Origin: Enterococcus songbeiensis
GTDB lineage: Bacteria > Bacillota > Bacilli > Lactobacillales > Enterococcaceae
Assembly: GCF_005405265.1 (NCBI RefSeq)
Contig: NZ_BJDS01000023.1
Span: 1-37,233 of the forward strand
Direction: 5' to 3'
DNA length: 37,233 nt
Shown here: piece by piece, positions 16,815-24,124 of the stretch
Layout of the letters: the number at the start of each line of letters is the position of its first letter
Numbering within the stretch: the stretch's first letter is position 1
Program-made: the position numbers and the translations under genes
Notes under the pieces: generated by a model
What the model was told of the DNA's origin: nothing
Seen by the model: the letters and a program-made list of their open reading frames with translations, nothing else
Databases searched by the model: none

Positions 16815-16922
16815 ATTTCGCCCTAATTGATCTGTTGTTATCCAAAGAGAGACCAATCACGCATCCAAAGTGAAGAATTTCAAAGAAATAAGAGAAATCG
16901 CTTTATTTTTTCGCAAGAATAT

Positions 16923-16955
16923 TTTACACTTAAAGTTGTAGTGTAAACGTAGAAT
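16923..16955 (+). promoter_or_regulatory. Dyad operator-like site with -10 element upstream of rpsA
   Basis: TTTACACT (16923-16930) and AGTGTAAA (16940-16947) form a perfect 8-base dyad with a 9-base spacer. TAGAAT at 16950-16955 is a fair -10, with the dyad covering its -35 region. This placement fits transcriptional repression or activation. The regulator is unknown. As RNA it could also form a hairpin, but without a T tract it is not a terminator. Confidence 0.45.
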
Positions 16956-16988
16956 TGAATTTAATTGTTGGTTAGGAGGACATTTGTT

Positions 16989-18203
16989 ATGACAGAATTT
17001 GAAAACGGTCAAGTGGAAAATGGAAATGAAACAATGGCAGATGCATTGGAAAGTTTCCAAGAAGTAAAAGTTGGCGATATCGTCAAAGGTGAAGTGCTGG
17101 CAATCGAAGACAAGCAAGCAATCGTTGGTATCGAAGGTGCCGGCGTTGAAGGTGTCGTGCCTGCAAAAGAGTTGTCAACATTACCTGTTGAAGACATTGA
17201 GGAAGTCGTAAAAGTCGGCGACGTCTTAGACTTAGTCGTGATCTCAACGATCGGTAAAGATAAAGAAAACGGTAGCTACCTTCTTTCTAAACGTCGCCTA
17301 GACGCGAAGAAAGTTTGGGAAGATATCGAAAAAGACTTCAAAGAAGGAAAAGTCATTGAAGCACCTGTAACAAATGTCGTAAAAGGCGGCTTAGTTGTTG
17401 ATGTCGGTGTTCGTGGATTTGTTCCTGCATCAATGGTAGAAGACCATTTTGTTGCTGATTTTGAAGAGTACAAAGGCAAAACGTTGGCTTTCAAAATCAT
17501 TGAAATCGAACCTTCAGAAAATCGTTTGATTTTATCCCATAAAGCTGTAGTTGAAACAGAAAAAGAAGCACAAAAACAAGAAGTATTGGCTACAATCCAT
17601 GAAGGAGAAACGGTTGAAGGAACGGTTGCCCGTTTAACAGACTTCGGTGCGTTTGTCGATCTTGGTGGTGTGGACGGTTTAGTCCATGTATCTGAAATTT
17701 CTCACAGCCATGTGGATCGCCCAAGCGATGTCCTAAAAGTCGGCGATTCCGTTCAAGTAAAAGTATTGTCCGTTGATCCTGAAAAAGAACGTGTTTCTTT
17801 ATCAATCAAAGACACATTGCCTGGACCTTGGACAGATATCGAAGAAAAAGCAGCACCAGGTACGATTTTAGAGGGTACGGTTAAACGCTTGACAAGCTTT
17901 GGCGCATTTGTTGAAGTCTTCCCAGGAGTTGAGGGATTGGTTCACATTTCTCAAATTTCTCACAAACATATTGCTACACCTCATGAAGTGCTTAAAGAAG
18001 GCGATGAAGTGCAAGTTAAGGTGCTGGAAGTCAATCCGAATGAACATCGGGTAGCATTGAGCATCAAAGCATTGGAAGAAAAACCACAAGAAGAAAAAGA
18101 AGAATCCTATGAACTTCCTGAAGAAACAAGTGGATTTACAATGGGAGACATTCTTGGTAATGCATTAAATACGGATGATTCCGAAGACAAATCAGAAGAA
18201 TAA
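16989..18203 (+). CDS. rpsA: 30S ribosomal protein S1 (four S1 domains)
   Basis: This 404-residue protein has four S1 OB-fold repeats at about 28-96, 120-186, 203-273 and 290-363. The last two are best conserved (TDFGAFVDLGGVDGLVHVSE and TSFGAFVEVFPGVEGLVHIS). This short four-domain form is the Firmicutes type (YpfD in Bacillus), against six domains in Proteobacteria. It assists mRNA binding to the 30S subunit. The acidic C-terminal tail is typical. The start ATG 16989 follows AGGAGGA by seven bases; an earlier in-frame start at 16965 is upstream of it. Confidence 0.93.
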   Translation: MTEFENGQVENGNETMADALESFQEVKVGDIVKGEVLAIEDKQAIVGIEGAGVEGVVPAKELSTLPVEDIEEVVKVGDVLDLVVISTIGKDKENGSYLLSKRRLDAKKVWEDIEKDFKEGKVIEAPVTNVVKGGLVVDVGVRGFVPASMVEDHFVADFEEYKGKTLAFKIIEIEPSENRLILSHKAVVETEKEAQKQEVLATIHEGETVEGTVARLTDFGAFVDLGGVDGLVHVSEISHSHVDRPSDVLKVGDSVQVKVLSVDPEKERVSLSIKDTLPGPWTDIEEKAAPGTILEGTVKRLTSFGAFVEVFPGVEGLVHISQISHKHIATPHEVLKEGDEVQVKVLEVNPNEHRVALSIKALEEKPQEEKEESYELPEETSGFTMGDILGNALNTDDSEDKSEE

Positions 18204-18217
18204 CCCGTACTTGCTGG

Positions 18218-18254
18218 GAGACATTAATCTGTTGAGATTAGTGTCTCTTTTTTT
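18218..18254 (+). terminator. Terminator after rpsA
   Basis: GAGACATTAATCT (18218-18230) pairs with AGATTAGTGTCTC (18235-18247), with one G-U pair and a GTTG loop, followed by seven T residues. Confidence 0.92.
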
Positions 18255-18292
18255 GAGAAGCAAGCGGCAGGTTTTTCCACGAGAATTTTACC

Positions 18293-18321
18293 TTGCAAGT
18301 TACCGGGGGATTAGGTAAACT
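18293..18321 (+). promoter_or_regulatory. der promoter
   Basis: TTGCAA (18293-18298) and TAAACT (18316-18321) are 17 bases apart, between the rpsA terminator and der. Confidence 0.55.
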
Positions 18322-18398
18322 AAATAAGATTGTAATGAATTTGGACAAATTTTCTGATGGAAAATTTCATACCAAAAAAGGAACTAGGGGGAATTAAC

Positions 18399-19709
18399 AT
18401 GGCGAATCCAACAATAGCAATCGTCGGTCGACCAAATGTCGGCAAGTCGACGATTTTTAATCGCATTGCCGGTGAACGAATTTCGATCGTTGAAGATACG
18501 CCGGGTGTTACTCGTGATCGTATCTATGCGACAGGAGAATGGCTGGGACGTGAATTTAGTATTATCGACACTGGCGGTATTGATTTAGGCGATGAGCCTT
18601 TTATGGAACAAATCAAGCATCAAGCAGAAATCGCAATCGATGAAGCTGACGTTATCTTATTTATTGCCAGCGGACGTGAGGGGGTAACTGATGCAGATGA
18701 ATTAGTTGCCAGAATTTTATATAAAAGCAATAAACCAGTTATCTTGGCAGTAAACAAAGTGGATAATCCGGAAATGCGTGCGGAAATCTATGAATTTTAT
18801 TCTTTAGGCCTAGGCGATCCATTCCCAATTTCTGGTAGTCATGGTTTGGGTATCGGGGATGTTTTAGATGAAGCGGTCAAACATTTCAGCACAGAAATCG
18901 AAGAGGAAGATGATTCGGTTATTAAATTCAGCTTGATTGGACGGCCCAACGTTGGTAAATCTTCGTTAATTAATGCAATTTTAGGGGAAGATCGGGTGAT
19001 TGTTTCTGATATTGAAGGAACTACTCGAGATGCAGTCGATACTCATTTTACTTCGGATACCGGACAGGAATTTACCATGATTGATACTGCAGGAATGCGT
19101 AAACGGGGAAAAGTGTACGAAAGCACAGAGAAATATAGCGTGATGCGTGCGATGCGTGCGATCGAACGTTCTGATGTCGTCTTGATGATTTTAAACGGGG
19201 AGGAAGGAATTCGGGAGCAGGATAAAAAAATCGCCGGCTATGCCCATGAAGCAGGACGCGGAATCATTATTGTCGTTAATAAATGGGATTTGGTGAAAAA
19301 AGAAACCAATACCCTGCGTGATTTTGAAAAGGAAATCCGTGAAGAATTCCAATATCTGGATTATGCCCCGATTCTATTTGTTTCAGCAGAGACAAAACAA
19401 CGGTTGAATAAATTACCTGAGCTGATTGAAGAAGTCAGTGCCAATCAGAATATGCGGATTCCGTCAGCAGTCTTGAATGATGTAATCATGGACGCAGTAG
19501 CAATCAATCCAACACCAACGGATAAAGGCAAGCGATTAAAGATTTTCTATGCAACACAAGTAGCAGTAAAACCACCTGCTTTTGTTATCTTCGTCAATGA
19601 GGAAGAACTGATGCATTTTTCTTATGCTCGCTTCTTGGAAAATCAAATTCGAAAGGCATTTGTCTTTGAAGGAACACCGATTAAAATCATTCCTCGCCGC
19701 AGAAAATAA
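18399..19709 (+). CDS. der: Ribosome biogenesis GTPase Der (EngA)
   Basis: This 436-residue protein is exactly the usual Bacillus length. Two GTPase domains stand in tandem: P-loops GRPNVGKST (10-18, K16) and GRPNVGKSS (181-189, K187), switch motifs DTPGVTRD and DTAGMRKRG, and NKxD motifs NKVDN and NKWDL. A C-terminal KH-like domain ends in [13 protein letters not shown]. It acts late in 50S assembly. The start ATG 18399 follows AGGGGG by seven bases; the longer frame from 18357 has no ribosome binding site. Confidence 0.95.
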   Translation: MANPTIAIVGRPNVGKSTIFNRIAGERISIVEDTPGVTRDRIYATGEWLGREFSIIDTGGIDLGDEPFMEQIKHQAEIAIDEADVILFIASGREGVTDADELVARILYKSNKPVILAVNKVDNPEMRAEIYEFYSLGLGDPFPISGSHGLGIGDVLDEAVKHFSTEIEEEDDSVIKFSLIGRPNVGKSSLINAILGEDRVIVSDIEGTTRDAVDTHFTSDTGQEFTMIDTAGMRKRGKVYESTEKYSVMRAMRAIERSDVVLMILNGEEGIREQDKKIAGYAHEAGRGIIIVVNKWDLVKKETNTLRDFEKEIREEFQYLDYAPILFVSAETKQRLNKLPELIEEVSANQNMRIPSAVLNDVIMDAVAINPTPTDKGKRLKIFYATQVAVKPPAFVIFVNEEELMHFSYARFLENQIRKAFVFEGTPIKIIPRRRK

Positions 19710-19720
19710 AAGATTTTACC

Positions 19721-19758
19721 ATAGTTGAATTTTTTTTTCAAAGAATAACTATTTTTTT
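19721..19758 (+). terminator. Probable terminator after der
   Basis: ATAGTT (19721-19726) pairs with AACTAT (19747-19752), with inner TTGAA/TTCAA pairing, followed by seven T residues. The stem is AT-only, so its strength is uncertain. Confidence 0.55.
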
Positions 19759-19847
19759 AATAGATTTGTTTTTTTGATGGAAAAAAGACGGGTTAAAAAC
19801 GCGAAAATCCTTGATATTACAACGTTCTTATGATAACGTTATATCAG

Positions 19848-19869
19848 AATATTGATGGTTATCAATATT
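19848..19869 (+). promoter_or_regulatory. Perfect dyad in the hup leader
   Basis: AATATTGAT (19848-19856) and ATCAATATT (19861-19869) are perfect inverted repeats around GGTT. It lies about 80 bases before the HU start and downstream of promoter-like hexamers (TTACAA 19816-19821, TTATAT 19839-19844). It could be an operator or an RNA hairpin. Confidence 0.4.
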
Positions 19870-19951
19870 TATCGCAAAGATTTGGACCACTCAAATTTTT
19901 GTGATGTGATGTTAAGCATCATAACCCTTTTGGAGGAGGTGAAATCATCCC

Positions 19952-20227
19952 ATGGCAAACAAAGCAGAATTAATCGAAAAAGTTGCAGCAGCTACTGAAT
20001 TAACAAAAAAAGACGCAACTGCAGCTGTTGACGCAGTCTTTTCAACAATCCAAGATGCTTTAGCTAAAGGTGAAAAAGTTCAATTGATCGGTTTTGGTAA
20101 CTTTGAAGTTCGCTCTCGTGCAGAACGCAAAGGACGTAACCCACAAACTGGTGAAGAAATCAAAATCCCTGCAAGCAAAGTACCTGCATTCAAACCAGGT
20201 AAAGCTCTTAAGGACGCTGTGAAATAA
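19952..20227 (+). CDS. hup: DNA-binding protein HU
   Basis: This 91-residue histone-like protein bends and compacts DNA as a dimer. The family signature [21 protein letters not shown] with the beta-arm residues [21 protein letters not shown] is intact. A very strong Shine-Dalgarno run (GGAGGAGGTGA, 19932-19942) and codon choice consistent with high expression fit an abundant protein. It sits after der as in Enterococcus faecalis and Bacillus. It has its own terminator and a 240-base leader, so it is independently expressed. Confidence 0.97.
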   Translation: MANKAELIEKVAAATELTKKDATAAVDAVFSTIQDALAKGEKVQLIGFGNFEVRSRAERKGRNPQTGEEIKIPASKVPAFKPGKALKDAVK

Positions 20228-20237
20228 TGCGGCAAAT

Positions 20238-20277
20238 AAACTCGTTGGGGCTCTAGAGCTCTAGCGAGTTTTTTTAT
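20238..20277 (+). terminator. Terminator after hup
   Basis: AAACTCG (20238-20244) pairs with CGAGTTT (20265-20271), with further pairing inside the GGCTCTAGAGCTCTAG segment, followed by a T tract. Confidence 0.85.
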
Positions 20278-20449
20278 TTTTCATCTTAAAAAAGCGGAAA
20301 ATGAACTCCTGTCTAGTTTCTGTTTTTTGAGCAGGATTTTTTAGAGAACGCTTTATTTGTGCTACGCTTTAACTAGGCATTGATACTGCGGAAATTTTTA
20401 TCTTTTTGAAGTTGAAATAGTATGTTCAGGTTAAGAACAGGAGGAGACC

Positions 20450-21319
20450 ATGATGAATAAGAATAAAATGGCTTGTTGTCTGTGGATCGATGGTGCACCA
20501 CAAGAAACTGCTGATTTTTATTTGGATATTTTTGATAAAAGTGAGCAAAAGCGTTCCTTGCGTTTTGTTGAAGATATTCACGGGCGCCCTGGTGAAATTG
20601 CAACGATTGAACTGAATTTAGCGGGAAGTGAATTTATTCTTTTAAATGGCGGACCAGAATTCACCCCAACACCGGCGATTTCTTATGTTATCAATTGTGA
20701 AGATAACACTCAGTTGGAAAATGTTTGGCAACGATTATCTGCTGATGGAACTGTTTTGATGGAATTTCAAGAGTATCCAGAGATTGGACTCTTTGGTTGG
20801 GTGGAAGATCGTTATGGTTTTTCTTGGCAGGTAAAAATTGGCGAGGGAGCGCAATCCATTACTCCTTGTATCATGTTCGCAAATGAACGCTATGAAAAAG
20901 CTCAGGAGGCCGTTACTGAATGGTTGACGATTTTTGGTGGAGGAACGGATTTTCGTTTATTGAATGATGATCAAACCACACAGCTTACCGGTTTCCATCT
21001 TTACGATCAATCGTTTCTTACGATGGATAGCCCAGAAGAGCATAAATTCGGGTTTTCAATGGCTAATTCCTTCTATATCTATTGTGAAGATCAGGATGAA
21101 ATCGATCGTTTGTGGGAAAGCGTAACTAACGAAGGAACGGAATATCCCTGTGGTTGGATGATGGATAAATTTGGCATTTCTTGGCAAACCGTTCCACGAG
21201 ATTTATCTGATTTATTGGACGATCATCATTTTGAAAAAGCGTATCAAACAACACTGGCTCTGTATAAAATGAAAAAAATCGACATTGAAAAATTACGCAG
21301 TGTTCATCGCAATGCTTAG
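20450..21319 (+). CDS. Double PhnB-like (VOC superfamily) protein
   Basis: This 289-residue protein consists of two tandem PhnB/3-demethylubiquinone methyltransferase-like VOC domains. The first (about 5-130) has CLWIDGAPQETADFYLDIF and GWVEDRYGFSWQVKI. The second (about 138-265) has CIMFANERYEKAQEAVTEWL and GWMMDKFGISWQTVP. The repeat of F-G-W-x2-D-x-F/Y-G-x-S-W-Q shows the internal duplication. These proteins are not methyltransferases; the substrate and any metal-dependent activity are unknown. ATG 20450 and ATG 20453 are both possible; AGGAGGA at 20439-20445 fits the second better. It is monocistronic, between two terminators. Confidence 0.85.
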   Translation: MMNKNKMACCLWIDGAPQETADFYLDIFDKSEQKRSLRFVEDIHGRPGEIATIELNLAGSEFILLNGGPEFTPTPAISYVINCEDNTQLENVWQRLSADGTVLMEFQEYPEIGLFGWVEDRYGFSWQVKIGEGAQSITPCIMFANERYEKAQEAVTEWLTIFGGGTDFRLLNDDQTTQLTGFHLYDQSFLTMDSPEEHKFGFSMANSFYIYCEDQDEIDRLWESVTNEGTEYPCGWMMDKFGISWQTVPRDLSDLLDDHHFEKAYQTTLALYKMKKIDIEKLRSVHRNA

Positions 21320-21334
21320 AATCTAAGAAACCGG

Positions 21335-21366
21335 AGACAATCTTAAAAAAAGGATTGTCTTTTTTC
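21335..21366 (+). terminator. Terminator after the PhnB-like gene
   Basis: AGACAATC (21335-21342) pairs with GATTGTCT (21353-21360), followed by TTTTTTC. Confidence 0.82.
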
Positions 21367-21399
21367 TTTGCAATCGCTATCCTGATAATGAACGCATTC

Positions 21400-21424
21400 A
21401 GTGATTGTTAGAAAAACAATCGCT
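21400..21424 (+). promoter_or_regulatory. Candidate operator upstream of the beta-glucosidase gene
   Basis: AGTGATTGTT (21400-21409) and AACAATCGCT (21415-21424) form a 10-base dyad with one mismatch around AGAAA. A third CAATCGCT half-site occurs at 21371-21378. GATAAT (21384-21389) between them may be a -10. This is the arrangement of a sugar-responsive repressor site; the regulator is not in the window. Confidence 0.45.
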
Positions 21425-21451
21425 AAAGAATAAAAGAAATGAGGCAATCAA

Positions 21452-22843
21452 ATGAGCATGTATACATTTCCAGAAAACTTTTGGTGGGGCTCAGCCGCAA
21501 GCGGTCCCCAAACAGAAGGTAGAGTCGCAGGAGACGGCAAAGGCGATAATATCTTTGATTATTGGTACGAAAAAGAACCAGAGAAGTTTTTTAATCAAGT
21601 AGGTCCGGGAAAAGCTTCGCAAGTGTATACCAAATATAAAGAAGACATTCAACTGATGAAACAAACGGGGCATAATTCTTTTCGGACGTCAATTCAATGG
21701 AGTCGATTGCTCCCCAATGGAACCGGAGAAGTCAATTCAGAAGCAGTGAAATTCTATCGCAATTATTTTGCGGAATTATTGGCAAATGACATTGAACCTT
21801 TCATCAATCTGTATCATTTTGATATGCCGATGCCATTACAGACAGCCGGGGGATGGCTCAATCGGGAAACGGTAGCGGCTTATGAAGTGTACGCCAAGAC
21901 TTGTTTTGAGTTATTTGGCGATCAAGTAAAGAAATGGTTCACTCATAACGAGCCGATCGTTCCTGTTGAAGCAGGTTATCTGTATCAATTGCATTATCCA
22001 GAAGAAGCAAATATGACGCATGCTGTCCAAGTTGGCTATCATGAAGCGTTGGCTTCTGCTTTGGCAATTAAAGCCTATCATGAAAGCAAGCAGGAAGGAC
22101 AAATTGGGATTATTTTGAATTTGACACCGAGCTATCCTCGAGATGAGAATAATCCAGCTGACGTAAAAGCAGCAAAAATTGCTGATGCTTTTTTCAATCG
22201 TTCTTTTTTAGACCCAGCAGTCAAAGGAGAATTTCCTCAAGATTTGGTGGATTTATTAAAAGAAAAAGGAATGTTACCGGAAATGCAAGAAAATGATTTG
22301 CAACTTATCCGAGAAAATACAGTGGATTTATTAGGAATCAATTATTATCAACCACGAAGAATCAAAGAAAAAGAAACACCAAAAGCTGAAAATCCTATGC
22401 CGGAAGATTATTTTGATGTGTACGAAATGCCGGGAAGAAAAATGAATCCTTATCGTGGCTGGGAAATTTATGAAAAGGGAATCTATGACATTTTGATGAA
22501 TGTTCGCGACAATTACGGCAATATCCCTTGTTTCATTTCTGAAAATGGTATGGGAGTAGAAGATGAAGGTCGTTTCATTCAAGCGGATGGAATGATTCAT
22601 GATGATTATCGGATCGACTTTGTTTCGGAGCATTTGAAGTTTGTGCATCAAGCAATTCAAGAAGGAGCTAATTGTTTAGGCTACCACATGTGGACGTGTA
22701 TGGATAATTGGTCCTGGACCAATGCCTACAAAAATCGTTATGGCTTTATTTCAGTCAATTTAGCAGAAGATGGGAAACGGATAATCAAGAAATCTGGTTA
22801 TTGGTTTAAACAAGTAGCGGATCAAAATGGGTTTGAAGAATAA
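21452..22843 (+). CDS. Glycoside hydrolase family 1, 6-phospho-beta-glucosidase type
   Basis: This 463-residue (beta/alpha)8 enzyme is cytoplasmic (no signal peptide). The N-terminal GH1 signature FPENFWWGSAASGPQTEG is present. The acid/base is E167 in THNEP and the nucleophile is E364 in ISENGMG. The C-terminal KKSGYWFK region lies where phospho-glycosidases bind the 6-phosphate. It should hydrolyse beta-glucosides phosphorylated by a PTS during uptake. No PTS component or regulator adjoins it, so it works with a transporter encoded elsewhere. GAGG lies eight bases before the ATG. Whether the substrate is truly 6-phosphorylated is inferred. Confidence 0.88.
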   Translation: MSMYTFPENFWWGSAASGPQTEGRVAGDGKGDNIFDYWYEKEPEKFFNQVGPGKASQVYTKYKEDIQLMKQTGHNSFRTSIQWSRLLPNGTGEVNSEAVKFYRNYFAELLANDIEPFINLYHFDMPMPLQTAGGWLNRETVAAYEVYAKTCFELFGDQVKKWFTHNEPIVPVEAGYLYQLHYPEEANMTHAVQVGYHEALASALAIKAYHESKQEGQIGIILNLTPSYPRDENNPADVKAAKIADAFFNRSFLDPAVKGEFPQDLVDLLKEKGMLPEMQENDLQLIRENTVDLLGINYYQPRRIKEKETPKAENPMPEDYFDVYEMPGRKMNPYRGWEIYEKGIYDILMNVRDNYGNIPCFISENGMGVEDEGRFIQADGMIHDDYRIDFVSEHLKFVHQAIQEGANCLGYHMWTCMDNWSWTNAYKNRYGFISVNLAEDGKRIIKKSGYWFKQVADQNGFEE

Positions 22844-22849
22844 AAAAAG

Positions 22850-22881
22850 CGGTCAAAATCATCTGATTTTGACCGTTTCTT
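22850..22881. terminator. Bidirectional terminator between bgl and the lipoprotein
   Basis: CGGTCAAAATCA (22850-22861) and TGATTTTGACCG (22864-22875) form a near-perfect long stem. T-rich sequence follows on the plus strand, and the preceding A tract acts as a T tract on the minus strand. Confidence 0.9.
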
Positions 22882-22898
22882 TATGAAATTTTATTGAA

Positions 22899-23483
22899 TT
22901 ATTCAGCTACAGTAACGTCGCCGCTAACTGTTGCGCCGTTTTCTTCTAATTTAGCAGAATCTTGGAATTCTTTGCTTGCAAAAGTTACGTTACCTTCAAC
23001 TTTAGCGCCATCCAATACAAAGCCGTTTGCTTTCACTTCGATATCGCCTTTTACAGTTCCGTGAACGATGTTTAAGTTTTCTGATTCAACAACGATCTTT
23101 GGTACAGTAATTGTATATTCATCTGTTACATTACGGTCTTCATCTTGAGAATACAAAGCTAATTTACGGTAAACAGCTTGTGTATCGTCACCTTTATCGT
23201 GGAATTCACCAGTAACTGTTAAGTCATTGTCAAAAGTTACATCAGCAGTTGCTGCTACGATCCAGTTTCCGTCAGCACCTAATGCTTTTTCAAGAACACT
23301 TGCTTGATCGCTGATTGAAGCAGTTGATGTTACTTCAACAGAAGAAGATGCTTCAGTTGATGCTGCGACTGAAGAAGAAGCACTTGATGATTCTTTTGTT
23401 CCTTCATCTGCGCCACAAGCTGTTAAAACACCGCCTGTTGCTAATAATGCTGCTGCGAACGTTACGACTTTCACGAATTTCAT
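22899..23483 (-). CDS. Secreted lipoprotein with beta-helix-like C-terminus, function unknown
   Basis: This 194-residue protein starts with a lipoprotein signal peptide (KFVKVVTFAAALLATGG) and lipobox LTAC, the lipidated cysteine being C23. A Ser/Ala/Glu-rich linker (about 30-60) follows. The C-terminal region has short alternating turns (VHGTVKGDIEVKANGFVLDG, then AKVEGNVTF and ATVSGDVTVAE) reminiscent of bactofilin/polymer-forming beta-helices. The start is ATG 23483, eight bases after AGGGGAGA; a longer frame from 23549 precedes the Shine-Dalgarno sequence. It should sit on the outer face of the membrane. I do not recognise the family. Confidence 0.82.
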   Translation of the reverse strand: MKFVKVVTFAAALLATGGVLTACGADEGTKESSSASSSVAASTEASSSVEVTSTASISDQASVLEKALGADGNWIVAATADVTFDNDLTVTGEFHDKGDDTQAVYRKLALYSQDEDRNVTDEYTITVPKIVVESENLNIVHGTVKGDIEVKANGFVLDGAKVEGNVTFASKEFQDSAKLEENGATVSGDVTVAE

Positions 23484-23527
23484 AAAAAAATCTCCCCTAA
23501 AAAAAGTTTTTGTTTGATACAATGAAA

Positions 23528-23556
23528 ATAATAAGCGTTCCAACCTCATTCGTCAA
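23528..23556 (-). promoter_or_regulatory. Promoter of the lipoprotein gene
   Basis: On the minus strand TTGACG (23556-23551) and TATTAT (23533-23528) are separated by 17 bases, about 45 bases before the start codon. Confidence 0.72.
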
Positions 23557-23628
23557 CTATAAATACTTATTTTTACTTTGTGAATAAATTGACGCACGAA
23601 TTAGATTAGACAGAAGAAGAGCAATTGA

Positions 23629-23657
23629 TTGTCAATTAAAGGAAATCGTGCTATGCT
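23629..23657 (+). promoter_or_regulatory. rpsN promoter
   Basis: TTGTCA (23629-23634) and TATGCT (23652-23657) are 17 bases apart, with an extended TGC just before the -10. I found no convincing Zur operator around it. Confidence 0.72.
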
Positions 23658-23732
23658 TTCAAAACGTAAAGATTACAGTTTATGAAAAGCTCATTGGTTG
23701 AAAAAACAATTTAAAAATGGAAGGAATTTATA

Positions 23733-24002
23733 ATGGCAAAAAAATCCAAAATCGTTAAAGCGCAAAAACAACTAGCGCTAATCGAAAAATATGCAGCAGT
23801 ACGCTTTGAATTGAAACAACAAGGAGATTATGCTGCTTTAGCGAAATTACCAAAAGATGCAAATCCTAATCGTTTGAAAAATCGTGATTTGATCGATGGT
23901 CGCCCCCGCGGCTACATGCGTAAATTCGGTATGTCACGGATCAATTTCCGTCAATTAGCCCACGAAGGAAAGATACCCGGAGTGACAAAAGCCAGTTGGT
24001 AA
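23733..24002 (+). CDS. rpsN: 30S ribosomal protein S14, zinc-independent form
   Basis: This 89-residue S14 ([20 protein letters not shown] at the C-terminal end) contains no cysteine at all, so it is the long zinc-free paralogue rather than the 61-residue CxxC form of the spc operon. In Bacillus the equivalent (YhzA) replaces the zinc protein under zinc starvation. It stands alone here, divergent from a lipoprotein, with its own promoter and terminator. AAGGAA lies before the ATG. A second, zinc-type S14 is expected elsewhere in the genome. Confidence 0.93.
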   Translation: MAKKSKIVKAQKQLALIEKYAAVRFELKQQGDYAALAKLPKDANPNRLKNRDLIDGRPRGYMRKFGMSRINFRQLAHEGKIPGVTKASW

Positions 24003-24027
24003 GATAAAAATTTAAAAAAGATGAACT

Positions 24028-24061
24028 GTGGAAAATCTAACTGAATGATTTTCCACTTTTT
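24028..24061 (+). terminator. Terminator after rpsN
   Basis: GTGGAAAATC (24028-24037) pairs perfectly with GATTTTCCAC (24047-24056), followed by five T residues. Confidence 0.9.
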
Positions 24062-24124
24062 GATTTCCCTTAAATTTTTTATTTCTGAGAAATTAATGAT
24101 ACACTGACAGGGGAGGGGAAAAGG

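Noticed and set aside
23560-23732. Zur operator upstream of the zinc-free S14
   Set aside because: GGAAATCGTGCTATGC resembles half of a Zur site, but no matching second half-site follows.
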